From assembly GCA_937926355.1 (NCBI GenBank), contig CALAZP010000071.1, positions 1 through 64,000 on the forward strand: 64,000 bases of DNA, given 5' to 3'. The notes beneath the pieces were generated by a model. The model did no database searches. It was not told the origin of the DNA and saw only the letters and a list, made by a program, of their open reading frames with translations. Made by a program: the position numbers and the translations under genes. This DNA comes from an uncultured Saprospirales bacterium. GTDB lineage: Bacteria > Bacteroidota > Bacteroidia > Chitinophagales > Saprospiraceae. This document shows, one piece after another, positions 43,941-52,501 of this stretch (within the stretch, counting starts at the first letter, position 1; each line of letters opens with the position of its first letter).

Positions 43941-44735
43941 ATGGCGGATAATTACCAAGATATAGAAAAAAACAAAACTGGATTTCAGAATACCTACCGT
44001 CTGGTACTCATGAATAATGAGACTTTCGAGGAGATAAACTCTTATCAACTAACTCTCAAAAATATATATATCCTCATATCCTCTATTATAGTAACCATTG
44101 CGCTCATCGTATATTTGTTGGTTGCTTTTACTCCGCTTAAAGAATATCTACCCGGATATGTTGGAAAAAAAAGTAAATTGGAAGTGCAAAAACTGTCACA
44201 GCAGGTTTTTGAATTAGAAAAGCAACTGATATCTCAAAGGGCCTACACTGAAAATTTTGGAAAAATACTTACCGGTGAAATTAATATTTTGGATTCTTTA
44301 GGACAAACCCAAGGGGAAAAGACTATTCCGAGGACTCCCTTTAACTCAGATGACCCTATCCTTGAAGAATTATTTTTTATGAGCCCTATCAGTGGAGAAA
44401 TAAGCTATACTTTTTTGCCAGACGAAAAACATTATGGAGTGGATGTTTTGGCTCCAGCTAATACACCAATAAAAGCAGTTTTAGATGGAGTAGTTTTTTT
44501 CTCAGATTGGACTTTGGAGACAGGTAACACCATTGGAATTCAACACAGTAACAACATAGTCAGTTTTTACAAACACAATTCTGTTTTACTCAAAAAATCA
44601 GGCAATCATGTTAAAGCTGGAGAAGCTATAGCTATTATTGGAAATACTGGTAAACTATCCAATGGGCCACATCTTCACTTTGAACTTTGGTTTTCGGGAC
44701 AACCTGTAGATCCTAACGAATATTTAAGTTTTTGA
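43941..44735 (+). CDS. M23 family peptidase, membrane anchored
   Basis: A 264-residue protein with a cytoplasmic start, one transmembrane helix (about 42-63), a short coiled coil (about 78-100) and a C-terminal M23 domain (about 145-260). Zinc ligands are in HYGVDVLAP (His and Asp) and HLHFELW (HxH). Likely murein endopeptidase at the outer face of the inner membrane. It is divergent from the PorW-like gene, and about 95 bases of promoter region separate them. Similar in plan to the M23 protein at 7.8 kb, but with a shorter coiled-coil linker. Confidence 0.88.
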   Translation: MADNYQDIEKNKTGFQNTYRLVLMNNETFEEINSYQLTLKNIYILISSIIVTIALIVYLLVAFTPLKEYLPGYVGKKSKLEVQKLSQQVFELEKQLISQRAYTENFGKILTGEINILDSLGQTQGEKTIPRTPFNSDDPILEELFFMSPISGEISYTFLPDEKHYGVDVLAPANTPIKAVLDGVVFFSDWTLETGNTIGIQHSNNIVSFYKHNSVLLKKSGNHVKAGEAIAIIGNTGKLSNGPHLHFELWFSGQPVDPNEYLSF

Positions 44736-44765
44736 TATAAATAACCAGATGGTTCAGACATTTAT

Positions 44766-44773
44766 TAGTTTTG
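44766..44773 (+). promoter_or_regulatory. -7 promoter box of the HAD phosphatase gene
   Basis: TAGTTTTG matches TAnnTTTG exactly, 15 bases before the ATG at 44789. The in-frame TTG at 44771 is part of this box and is therefore unlikely to be the start. Confidence 0.45.
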
Positions 44774-44788
44774 CACAAAAATTATAGT

Positions 44789-45214
44789 ATGAGTAATCGT
44801 GATTTGCACGAAGCATTTGATGAAAAAGGAGCAAAAATAAGCCCTGTTCTTCCCGAATCTATTAAGAACTTTCTCATTGATATAGACGGGACTATCTGCG
44901 ATGATATTCCCAATGAAGAGCCCGAACGAATGTTAACTTGCGCACCTTATCCAGATGCGCTGGAAACTATTAATAAATGGTATGAGGAAGGTCATATCAT
45001 TACTTTTTTTACCTCTAGAACTGAAGAGCATCGCGAAATCACGGAAACTTGGTTGAAGCAACACGATTTCAAATACCACGGGATGGTCATGGGTAAGCCA
45101 AGGGGAGGAAACTACCATTGGATTGACAACCATATCGTAAAAGCGACCAGATTCAAAGGTAAATTTACCGATTTGGTGGTCAAAAGTCACGATATCGAAG
45201 TATTCAAACCCTAA
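44789..45214 (+). CDS. HAD superfamily phosphatase-like protein
   Basis: A 141-residue small HAD protein. Motif I is FLIDIDGTICDD (DxDGT), motif II the Thr/Ser in FFTSRT, and motif III/IV lie in MGKPRGG and WIDNH. The cap is minimal. In other Bacteroidota this family has sometimes been labelled phosphoheptose isomerase, which the motifs do not support. The substrate is unknown. ATG 44789 is used rather than an in-frame TTG upstream that sits inside the -7 box. Stop codons overlap the convergent epimerase gene by 4 bases. Confidence 0.8.
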   Translation: MSNRDLHEAFDEKGAKISPVLPESIKNFLIDIDGTICDDIPNEEPERMLTCAPYPDALETINKWYEEGHIITFFTSRTEEHREITETWLKQHDFKYHGMVMGKPRGGNYHWIDNHIVKATRFKGKFTDLVVKSHDIEVFKP

Positions 45215-46101
45215 GTTAGCAGTTCTTTCATTGCCTCATTAATAGTGGCATACCTAAAATTAAAACCTGTCTCAGTAATCTTTTCTGAACTTATTTTAGC
45301 GCTAGAAAGGATTACTGCAGACATTTCTCCCATCATAAGCCTCAGAAGAAATGAGGGAACTGAAATGACCATAGCCATTCGTCCTCCTTCTTTTTTCATT
45401 GCCAAAATGAGTTCCTTATTGGTAACTGGATGAGGAGCTACCGCGTTAAAAACCCCTTGGATATTAGGATTTTTTATAGCGCGAACCATCATCTCAATCA
45501 AATCGTGAATATGAATCCACGAATACCACATTTGTCCATTTCCAAAATATGCAGCCAAGCCCAGTTTGTAGGGTAAATGCATTTTTTCAAAAGCACCTCC
45601 AGCATTACTTAATACAATACCTATCCGAAATTGCACAAGCCTTATTGGAAATCTATTTAATTTTTGAACAGCATTTTCCCATTCTACACAGCTATTGGCT
45701 AAAAAATCAGAACCTTCCTGAGCTGCTTCTGTTAACCACTCATTTCCTCGATTTCCATAATACCCAATTGCCCCAGCTGAAAGATAAATGTCTGGTCTGT
45801 TTTTCGGATTTTCAAAAGCTTTTTCAAAGGTTTCAGCAGCTGACACTCTACTCCCGGTGATGACTTTCTTTCTTTTATTCGTCCAATATTGATCGGCTAT
45901 GCCTGCCCCAGCTAAATTTATAATTGCGAAAGTCTGGTCTAGCGCTCCCTCTTCAATATAGTTTTTTGAAGGATCCCAAACATAACCTTGTGGGTGACGC
46001 TTTCTACTTAATAAAAAAACCTCATAGCCTAATTCCTTTAATCTTTTTGAAAGGGCTTGACCAACCAACCCTGTTCCCCCGGCAATAATGATTTTTTTCA
46101 T
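45211..46101 (-). CDS. TIGR01777 family NAD(P)-dependent epimerase-like protein (YfcH type)
   Basis: A 296-residue SDR-type protein with GGTGLVGQALSKRL at the N-terminus, INLAGAGIADQYWTNKRKK at about 65-83 and SAGAIGYYG (108-116). The C-terminal DUF1731-like part contains HPVTNKELILAM. Members are related to cell-division inhibitor SulA-like annotations, a label that is not reliable. Role unknown. Independent, facing the opp genes with a ~125-base gap. Confidence 0.85.
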   Translation of the reverse strand: MKKIIIAGGTGLVGQALSKRLKELGYEVFLLSRKRHPQGYVWDPSKNYIEEGALDQTFAIINLAGAGIADQYWTNKRKKVITGSRVSAAETFEKAFENPKNRPDIYLSAGAIGYYGNRGNEWLTEAAQEGSDFLANSCVEWENAVQKLNRFPIRLVQFRIGIVLSNAGGAFEKMHLPYKLGLAAYFGNGQMWYSWIHIHDLIEMMVRAIKNPNIQGVFNAVAPHPVTNKELILAMKKEGGRMAMVISVPSFLLRLMMGEMSAVILSSAKISSEKITETGFNFRYATINEAMKELLT

Positions 46102-46193
46102 CTGTCTGAAATTTCAAAGCCAACAAAATCGTTTTAGATTATGTTCATCTCTTTCCTCTTAATCAAGATTACTTATATCACTTGAAAAATTGG

Positions 46194-46201
46194 TATTTTT
46201 G
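46194..46201 (+). promoter_or_regulatory. -7 promoter box of the oligopeptide transporter operon
   Basis: TATTTTTG matches TAnnTTTG exactly, 24 bases upstream of the ATG at 46226. No TTG is seen at the expected -33 position. Confidence 0.4.
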
Positions 46202-46225
46202 TAATTGGCTTTTAGAATAAATACT

Positions 46226-47977
46226 ATGAAATCAACCTTTTATATCCTTTCAATTGGGCTTTTATTTACTTATGGGTGTCAATCTGATCAATCCAATAAG
46301 TCTTTTAATAGAAACCCAAAAGAACTAGTTATTAGGCTAGAAGCAGAGCCGGATCAACTAAACCCATTGCTCAAAACCAATGCGTATGCCGCTCAAGTTT
46401 TAGATGGAATATTTTCATATCTATTGACCATTGACCACAATACGTTTGAATTATTGCCCTATGCAGTCAAGTCTTTACCTCAAATTAAGCCTATTGAAGA
46501 GGGACCTTGGAAGGGTGGATTGACCTATGCATTCGAAATTTTGGAAGAAGCCTCTTGGGATGATGGAACTCCAATTACGGGTAACGATTATGTCTTTTCA
46601 TTAAAAACAGCGCTACATCCAGAAGTTCCAGCCCAACATATAAGACCTTACCTTACATTTATTAAAGATGTACTAGTAGATTCCATTAACCCTAAAAAAT
46701 TTACCGTTTACACCGGAGAACCTTATATCCTTGGTTTGGCAGCAATTGGCAATTCTATCCAGCTTCTACCCGCTCATCTTTATGACCCAGAAGGGTGGTT
46801 AAGCAATATTCCTTTTGCTATTTTTACAGATGAAACTCAATTAGAAAAAGAACTTTCTAACAACCAAAACCTCCAACAATTTGCATCCTACTTTACCCAA
46901 GAAAAATTTAGCAGAGCACCTGAATCTATTCAAGGCTCTGGTCCCTATCGATTGGTTTCCTGGGAAACAGGGCAACAGATTGTTTTAGAGCGAAAAAAAG
47001 AGTGGTGGGGAGACCAAGCCAAAGATAAAAACCCTGTACTGAGAGCTTTACCTGAAAAAATAATTTATAAGCCTATTATTAACACGGGAACGGCTATTGC
47101 TGCTTTAAAATCTGAAGAAATAGATGTGCTCACTAAAATAGATCCGGCTAATTTTCAAGATCTATTGAATGATCCAACTCTTAATCAAAAGTTTCATTTC
47201 GAAACTCCATTGTCGCTAATCTATTATTTCATTGCATTAAATACACAAGATGGGCTTCTTTCAGATCGAAATGTAAGACAAGCCATAGCTTATGCCGTTG
47301 ATATTGATGAAATAATCGAAAAACTTTACAATGGAAATGCACAAAGAACTATTTCGCCTGTCATTCCATCGGCAAGTTATTACAATAGTAATATTGAACC
47401 GTATTCTTTCAATCCCAATAAATCAGAGGAACTATTAGAACAGGTGGGCTGGACAGATTCCGATGGAGACGGTTACTACGATAAAATCATTCAAGGAAAA
47501 AAGGAAAAACTAGAAGTTCGCCTAGCCATCCCAGCAAACAGTGAAAATGCTAGAAATTTAGGAATATTGGTTCAAGATAATGCCAAATTAGCAGGTATAT
47601 CCATTGTATTAGAACCCAAAGAAGGTGCTGTTTTACTAGCAGACTGGAGAAATAAAAACTACCAGATGACCCTTTCAGGTAGTACTATTTCCCCAGATTT
47701 TTGGGATCCTAAACAAAGACTACACTCTGAAGGAGATAACCGTACAGGATTTGGGAATCAATACACTGATGACCTGATAGATGCCATCCGGATTACTCAA
47801 GATGAAAAAATGAGAACCGAAAAATACATGGAACTACAAAACATCCTTCATGAAGAAGTAGCCCATATTTATTTGTTTGTTCCCACTGAAAGACTGGCCA
47901 TACACAAAAGATATGAACCAATAACTACCCCACTAGCACCAGGATTTGTCAGTCATTTCTTAAAACTTAGGGAATAA
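46226..47977 (+). CDS. Oligopeptide ABC transporter substrate-binding lipoprotein (SBP_bac_5)
   Basis: A 583-residue extracytoplasmic binding protein of family 5 with lipobox TYGC (Cys18). The N-terminal LEAEPDQLNPLLKTN and LTYAFEILEEASWDDGTPITGNDYVFSLK segments are typical, followed by the peptide-binding lobes; NVRQAIAYAVDIDEII is a family hallmark. The ATG at 46226 makes the signal peptide; the in-frame TTG at 46205 is less likely. Operon with two permeases; ATPases missing. Ligand is presumably peptides, but this family also binds other compounds. Confidence 0.88.
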   Translation: MKSTFYILSIGLLFTYGCQSDQSNKSFNRNPKELVIRLEAEPDQLNPLLKTNAYAAQVLDGIFSYLLTIDHNTFELLPYAVKSLPQIKPIEEGPWKGGLTYAFEILEEASWDDGTPITGNDYVFSLKTALHPEVPAQHIRPYLTFIKDVLVDSINPKKFTVYTGEPYILGLAAIGNSIQLLPAHLYDPEGWLSNIPFAIFTDETQLEKELSNNQNLQQFASYFTQEKFSRAPESIQGSGPYRLVSWETGQQIVLERKKEWWGDQAKDKNPVLRALPEKIIYKPIINTGTAIAALKSEEIDVLTKIDPANFQDLLNDPTLNQKFHFETPLSLIYYFIALNTQDGLLSDRNVRQAIAYAVDIDEIIEKLYNGNAQRTISPVIPSASYYNSNIEPYSFNPNKSEELLEQVGWTDSDGDGYYDKIIQGKKEKLEVRLAIPANSENARNLGILVQDNAKLAGISIVLEPKEGAVLLADWRNKNYQMTLSGSTISPDFWDPKQRLHSEGDNRTGFGNQYTDDLIDAIRITQDEKMRTEKYMELQNILHEEVAHIYLFVPTERLAIHKRYEPITTPLAPGFVSHFLKLRE

Positions 47978-47985
47978 TTGATCCT

Positions 47986-49383
47986 ATGTTCCGATTAACC
48001 CTAAAGCGGATCCTACAATTTCTACCTGGACTGTTCATCATTTCTATATTAGCATTTATTCTGAATAGTTGGGCCCCGGGGGATGGAGCGGAAATTTATC
48101 TCAATACTATTTCCAAAGGCAACTTTAGAACTGAGACGGATTCAGAGGAGGTTTATTATGAGACCCGTTCTTTTTTAGGGTTGGACCGTCCCCTATTTTA
48201 TTTTTCTCTATATACTTGGGGAGATTTGCACCCTAACACCTTCTTTAAAGATCGAGATATCCAAAAGACTGCTGAAATTCTGAGCAGTAAATATAGAAAA
48301 CCCAAAGCGGTAACTCAATATGCTGTTTCTTTAATGGAACTAAAAAATATAATACAGGAATACCAATTGCCTGGAGAACTATACCGGATTAGCCGAATGC
48401 TGTTTCAACAACATCAAGAAGATCCCATTAACGCCAATTTAGAATTATTAAATCAATGGATAAACAATAACCCAGAGGTGCCTGGGCTCCAACAAAAGGT
48501 GGCAGATGTCAACGATAGTTTTCATCGTATCAATAAAACTCCCGTTTCCAATTGGCATTTTTTACCTTCAATAACTTGGAATGGCTGGGAGAATCAATAC
48601 CACCTATGGATCACCAGCTGGATTAGGGGAAGCGGTGGTAATTCATTTGCCGACCTTCAACCAGTTGGCAAAAAAATACTAAAAGCACTAAAATGGACCC
48701 TGGTTTTAAATATAATTTCTATCCTGTTGACCTATATTTTAGCTTTGCCTTTGGGAGTTTTAGGGGCTTACTATCGGGATTCCAAACTCGATAAAATACT
48801 CACGGTGACCCTTTTAAGTTGGTTTTCCATACCTGGATTTTGGATGGCTACTATGGCTATTGTTTTTTTAACTACTCCGGAATATGGTCTAGACCTTTTT
48901 CCAACGATGGGTCCAGGATATATTGATTCAAATATGAATTGGTGGACTATTTTGAAAATCAGAATGCATCATTTAACGCTACCCATTATTTGCCTGACAT
49001 ACGGATCTCTAGCTTTCACTGCCAGACAAATGCGACAATCCATGGTTAACGAACTAGATAAAACTTACATCAAACTAGCTAAAACAAAGGGTTTAACTGA
49101 GTGGCAAATTGTTATTCGACATGCCCTACCAAATGCTATTTTCCCCATATTAACCATGTTTGGAGGTATTCTTCCCTCCCTTTTAGCTGGTTCAGTGGTT
49201 ATTGAGTATATTTTTAATATCCCAGGAATGGGCAAACTCATGGTAGATGCCATTTTTGGTAGAGATTGGCCCGTGGTTAATTCAGTCCTTATGATGGCTG
49301 CTTTCTTAACCATGCTAGGGATTCTCGTATCCGATTTATTGTACTATTGGGTAGACCCTAGGGTAAAAATAGATGAGAAATGA
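47986..49383 (+). CDS. Oligopeptide-type ABC transporter permease, OppB/DppB family
   Basis: A 465-residue permease. The first helix (about 9-27) is followed by an unusually long periplasmic-type insert (about 30-225), then the standard binding-protein-dependent transport core of five helices. The EAA loop that docks the ATPase is AKTKGLTEWQIVIRHALPNA, split at its conserved Gly; IFNIPGMGKLMVDAIFGRDWP is the C-terminal OppB signature. Typical OppB proteins are about 310-340 residues. It starts 8 bases after the binding-protein gene and overlaps the next permease by 4 bases. Confidence 0.88.
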   Translation: MFRLTLKRILQFLPGLFIISILAFILNSWAPGDGAEIYLNTISKGNFRTETDSEEVYYETRSFLGLDRPLFYFSLYTWGDLHPNTFFKDRDIQKTAEILSSKYRKPKAVTQYAVSLMELKNIIQEYQLPGELYRISRMLFQQHQEDPINANLELLNQWINNNPEVPGLQQKVADVNDSFHRINKTPVSNWHFLPSITWNGWENQYHLWITSWIRGSGGNSFADLQPVGKKILKALKWTLVLNIISILLTYILALPLGVLGAYYRDSKLDKILTVTLLSWFSIPGFWMATMAIVFLTTPEYGLDLFPTMGPGYIDSNMNWWTILKIRMHHLTLPIICLTYGSLAFTARQMRQSMVNELDKTYIKLAKTKGLTEWQIVIRHALPNAIFPILTMFGGILPSLLAGSVVIEYIFNIPGMGKLMVDAIFGRDWPVVNSVLMMAAFLTMLGILVSDLLYYWVDPRVKIDEK

Positions 49384-50537
49384 AACTGGTGTATGGATTG
49401 TATTTTCTAGTTTTCATTGCCATAGCAGGTGATTTCATTGCTAACGAAAAACCTATTTACATCAAAGTGGAAGGCCAAAGCTATTTTCCTATTTGGTCAG
49501 ACCACCAGCCTATGAAATTAACCCTTCAGAGGGGACAGAGGTGGGAAGACCTTCCCTATACTAAAATAATTAGGCCCCTCATTCCGTATTCTTACCATAC
49601 CATTGATCGTAATAATATGGGGTATAAAAGCCCTTTAGGGCCTCAAAATGTACCCTCCCTCCGCTTTTGGCATTGGATGGGTACAGATGGTCTGGGAAGA
49701 GATATCGCAGCGGGAATAATCAGCGGAACACGAACAGCATTATGGGTTGGTCTTATCGCAATGGGAATAGCGGCCCTTATAGGAGTACTCTTAGGTGCAT
49801 TGGCTGGGTATTATGGCAATGATGGTTGGCGCGCAAAAAGAGGAATAACTTTAATGGCAATAATGGGAGTCATCCTCGCTTTCTTTGTGGGATTTTATAG
49901 CAGGAGATATTGGTTATTCTATGATAATAATACAACAAACTGGCTTATGAGTTGGGCGATATTTATAGGAATATCGTTGATCTTTATAGGATTGGGGGTT
50001 TTGCTAAGCCGATTATCTTTCTTTTCTAAAAAAATAACTATTCCATTAGATACTTTGATTTTGAGGCTGATAGAAATAGTTAATTCTATACCAACTCTTT
50101 TGCTCTTACTCGCTCTATTGGCCATCATCCAACAGCCTAGTTTACTTTGGATTATGGGTATTATCGGCTGCTTGGCTTGGACCGGAATTGCTCGATTTAC
50201 TAGGGCAGAATACTTAAGAATTAAAAATTTACCCTACATAGATGCCGCTCGTAATCTAGGATTTTCAGATTTTAGAATCATGTTTAAACATATCCTACCA
50301 AACGCAAGCACCCCCATACTAGTCTCTCTCTCTTTTGGAATAGCCGGAGCAGTTTTATTAGAAGCTTTTCTTTCATTTTTAGGTGTTGGAATTCCTCCGG
50401 AAAAAGTTACCTGGGGTTCTATGCTCAATTCAGCAAGAAATTATTTCCCAGCTTGGTGGTTGGCTCTTTTCCCTGGTGGAATGATATTTTGTACTGTATT
50501 TTTATTTAACCTCTTGGGAGAAAGAATTAAGTCATAG
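49380..50537 (+). CDS. Oligopeptide-type ABC transporter permease, OppC/DppC family
   Basis: A 385-residue permease. The HWMGTDGLGRDIAAGIISGTR segment begins the transport core as in OppC. A two-helix insertion (about 155-215) separates this from IEIVNSIPTLLLL, and the EAA loop is in AARNLGFSDFRIMFKHILPNA. The C-terminal GVGIPPEKVTWGSML is typical. It overlaps the OppB gene by ATGA, so they are coupled. No oppD or oppF gene follows; the ATPases must be elsewhere. Confidence 0.88.
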   Translation: MKLVYGLYFLVFIAIAGDFIANEKPIYIKVEGQSYFPIWSDHQPMKLTLQRGQRWEDLPYTKIIRPLIPYSYHTIDRNNMGYKSPLGPQNVPSLRFWHWMGTDGLGRDIAAGIISGTRTALWVGLIAMGIAALIGVLLGALAGYYGNDGWRAKRGITLMAIMGVILAFFVGFYSRRYWLFYDNNTTNWLMSWAIFIGISLIFIGLGVLLSRLSFFSKKITIPLDTLILRLIEIVNSIPTLLLLLALLAIIQQPSLLWIMGIIGCLAWTGIARFTRAEYLRIKNLPYIDAARNLGFSDFRIMFKHILPNASTPILVSLSFGIAGAVLLEAFLSFLGVGIPPEKVTWGSMLNSARNYFPAWWLALFPGGMIFCTVFLFNLLGERIKS

Positions 50538-50600
50538 GCAGGCAATGAATAGGCCCATTCACCATTTCAAAAGATTTATTTTTTACCTAAGTGTTGAAAC

Positions 50601-50825
50601 TTAATTCAAAGAGATGAAACCTTTGGCAATTAAGTATGGAATCAATATATAGAGAATAGAATCCCTAATCAAATAATAGGCGATAATCAAAACCACTACC
50701 TTCCAACCTTTCTTTTTTAACAGTGACTTAAAACCCTCATTTTTCCAAATAGCCACATAATCCTTTATAATTTTAGGAACCTTAAGAAAGCTAAAACCTC
50801 TTTTTTTTTCTTCTTTTTCTAACAT
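50601..50825 (-). CDS. Small membrane protein, unknown
   Basis: A 74-residue protein with a basic, Lys-rich N-terminal half (about 1-42) and one hydrophobic helix (about 45-68). No family is recognised. It stands alone on the minus strand between oppC and HU with its own start ATG, and codon composition and the clear basic-then-hydrophobic layout favour a real gene. Confidence 0.55.
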   Translation of the reverse strand: MLEKEEKKRGFSFLKVPKIIKDYVAIWKNEGFKSLLKKKGWKVVVLIIAYYLIRDSILYILIPYLIAKGFISLN

Positions 50826-50914
50826 TACCTCGTTCTAAATTCATTCTCATCTAATACCCGATTCCGGTCAAAATGTTCACTTCTAATTAAATATTTACCC
50901 TTTCCGAAAAAAAA

Positions 50915-50946
50915 GTGGCTAATCCTCCAATAATTAGGCTTTTTTG
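50915..50946. terminator. Possible hairpin upstream of the HU promoter
   Basis: A short CTAAT/ATTAG stem (50919-50923 with 50933-50937) is followed by TTTTTT on the plus strand, and by a T-run of similar length on the minus strand. It may insulate HU from upstream transcription. Five base pairs are weak. Confidence 0.3.
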
Positions 50947-50956
50947 GAAGAAAAGC

Positions 50957-50987
50957 TTTGTAATGATAAATTGACAGTCTATTTTTG
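50957..50987 (+). promoter_or_regulatory. Bacteroidota promoter of the HU gene
   Basis: TTTG (50957-50960), a spacer of exactly 19 bases, then TATTTTTG (50980-50987), a full match to the TTTG-N19-TAnnTTTG consensus of primary-sigma promoters in this phylum. It ends 29 bases before the HU ATG. This is the clearest promoter in the window. Confidence 0.65.
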
Positions 50988-51016
50988 GCAAGATTTCTAA
51001 ATCAAAACTAATTATA

Positions 51017-51289
51017 ATGAATAAGGGAGATCTTATTAACAAAGTTGCTGAGGGTGCTGGATTAACAAAAGCTCAAGCTACTGAAGCACTTAACTCTGTT
51101 TTAGGTGGCATTTCTGATGCACTTAAGCAAGACGACAAAGTCACTTTAATCGGCTTTGGAACTTTTTCTGTGAGCATGCGTGAAGCACGTATGGGAAGAA
51201 ACCCTCAAACTGGTGCTGAAATTAAAATTCCAGCTAAGAAGATGGTTAAATTCAAACCTGGTAAAGAATTGAGTGATTCTGTTAATTAA
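51017..51289 (+). CDS. DNA-binding protein HU
   Basis: A 90-residue nucleoid protein that dimerises and bends DNA. MNKGDLINKVAEGAGLTKAQA at the start, GFGTFSVSMREARMGRNPQTG (the beta-arm with its intercalating Pro at NPQT) and KFKPGKELSD at the end are typical HU. Length is exact. It has a strong promoter and an intrinsic terminator (51311-51344), so it is a one-gene unit with probably high expression. Confidence 0.95.
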   Translation: MNKGDLINKVAEGAGLTKAQATEALNSVLGGISDALKQDDKVTLIGFGTFSVSMREARMGRNPQTGAEIKIPAKKMVKFKPGKELSDSVN

Positions 51290-51310
51290 TCCAACATTTT
51301 TAATTCCAGG

Positions 51311-51344
51311 AAGGGTAATTCGCAATTCGGATTACCCTTTTTTT
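51311..51344 (+). terminator. Terminator of the HU gene
   Basis: A 9-bp stem AAGGGTAAT/ATTACCCTT (51311-51319 with 51331-51339), 11-base loop, then a T-run (51338-51344). It ends only 14 bases before the ATG of the next gene. Confidence 0.8.
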
Positions 51345-51358
51345 ATCAATCAGCTTAT

Positions 51359-52501
51359 ATGAAATTTGCAACACAAGTCATCCACGCAGGTATTCATCCG
51401 GATCCTACAACAGGAGCTGTAATGACGCCTATTTATCAAACTTCAACCTATGCTCAATCCGCACCAGGTGAGCATAAAGGCTACGAGTATGCAAGAACGC
51501 AGAACCCCACTAGATCTGTTTTGGAGGCTAATTTAGCTGCTCTAGAAAGTGGAACTCATGCCATTGCATTTAGTAGTGGGTTAGCCGCTTTAGATGCGGT
51601 TATGAGACTATTGGAGCCTGGAGATGAAGTCTTGGCAACTAATGATTTGTATGGAGGTTCCTACCGGCAATTGACCGCAGTGCACCAACGGTTTGGAATT
51701 AAATCCAGATTTGTCGACATGTATCAAGTAGATCATCTGGAGTCACAAATACAAAGCAACACCAAAATCCTTTGGGTGGAAACTCCAACTAACCCAATGT
51801 TAAATATTATAGATATTCAAGCCATCTGTAATATCGCCAAAAAAAAGGGTATCCTCTGCTGTGTAGACAATACATTCGCGTCTCCTTATCTACAGCAGCC
51901 ATTAACTTTAGGAGCTGATATGGTTATTCATTCTGCCACTAAATATCTGGGAGGTCATTCTGATGTTGTTCTCGGGGCAGTCATTGTCAACAATAAAGAT
52001 TTAGCGGATCGCTTGTACTATATACAAAATGCTGTGGGAGCCATTCCCGGTCCTCAAGATTGTTTTCTAATTCTAAGAGGTATAAAGACCCTACATCTTA
52101 GGGTGGAAAGATCCTGTCAAAATGCTTCACAAATTGCACAATTTCTAAAAACGCACTCCAAAGTTTCCAAAGTATATTACCCAGGCCTTCCAGATCATCC
52201 TAATCATTCCATTGCAGCTCAACAAATGAGAGATTTCGGCGGAATGGTATCTTTCGATTTACACGATGATCGCCCAGAGAATGCCTTAGCTATACTTAGT
52301 AATACCCATTTATTTACCTTAGCAGAATCACTAGGAGGTGTAGAGTCCTTAATTGGTCATCCTGCATCTATGACCCATGCATCTATTCCCAAAGAAGAAC
52401 GATTGAAAGTTGGCCTAACCGATTCCCTAATCAGACTCAGCGTCGGAGTAGAGGACGTGGAGGATTTAATAGCAGACCTAAATAAAGCACTGGGAGAGTA
52501 A
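51359..52501 (+). CDS. Cystathionine gamma-synthase / gamma-lyase family PLP enzyme
   Basis: A 380-residue Cys/Met metabolism PLP enzyme that condenses O-acyl-homoserine with cysteine or cleaves cystathionine. PLP Lys is in HSATKYLGGHSDVVLGAV; YEYARTQNPTRSVLEANLAALE, SSGLAAL and VDNTFASPYLQQPL are diagnostic. It could be metB or a gamma-lyase; sequence by eye does not settle this. Its ATG follows the HU terminator by 14 bases, so its promoter must overlap the terminator region or it is fed by read-through. Confidence 0.88.
   Translation: MKFATQVIHAGIHPDPTTGAVMTPIYQTSTYAQSAPGEHKGYEYARTQNPTRSVLEANLAALESGTHAIAFSSGLAALDAVMRLLEPGDEVLATNDLYGGSYRQLTAVHQRFGIKSRFVDMYQVDHLESQIQSNTKILWVETPTNPMLNIIDIQAICNIAKKKGILCCVDNTFASPYLQQPLTLGADMVIHSATKYLGGHSDVVLGAVIVNNKDLADRLYYIQNAVGAIPGPQDCFLILRGIKTLHLRVERSCQNASQIAQFLKTHSKVSKVYYPGLPDHPNHSIAAQQMRDFGGMVSFDLHDDRPENALAILSNTHLFTLAESLGGVESLIGHPASMTHASIPKEERLKVGLTDSLIRLSVGVEDVEDLIADLNKALGE

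Noticed and set aside
50971..50976. TTGACA upstream of HU resembling a sigma70 -35 box
   Set aside because: No TATAAT at 16-18 bases, and the exact TTTG-N19-TAnnTTTG pair fits the phylum better.
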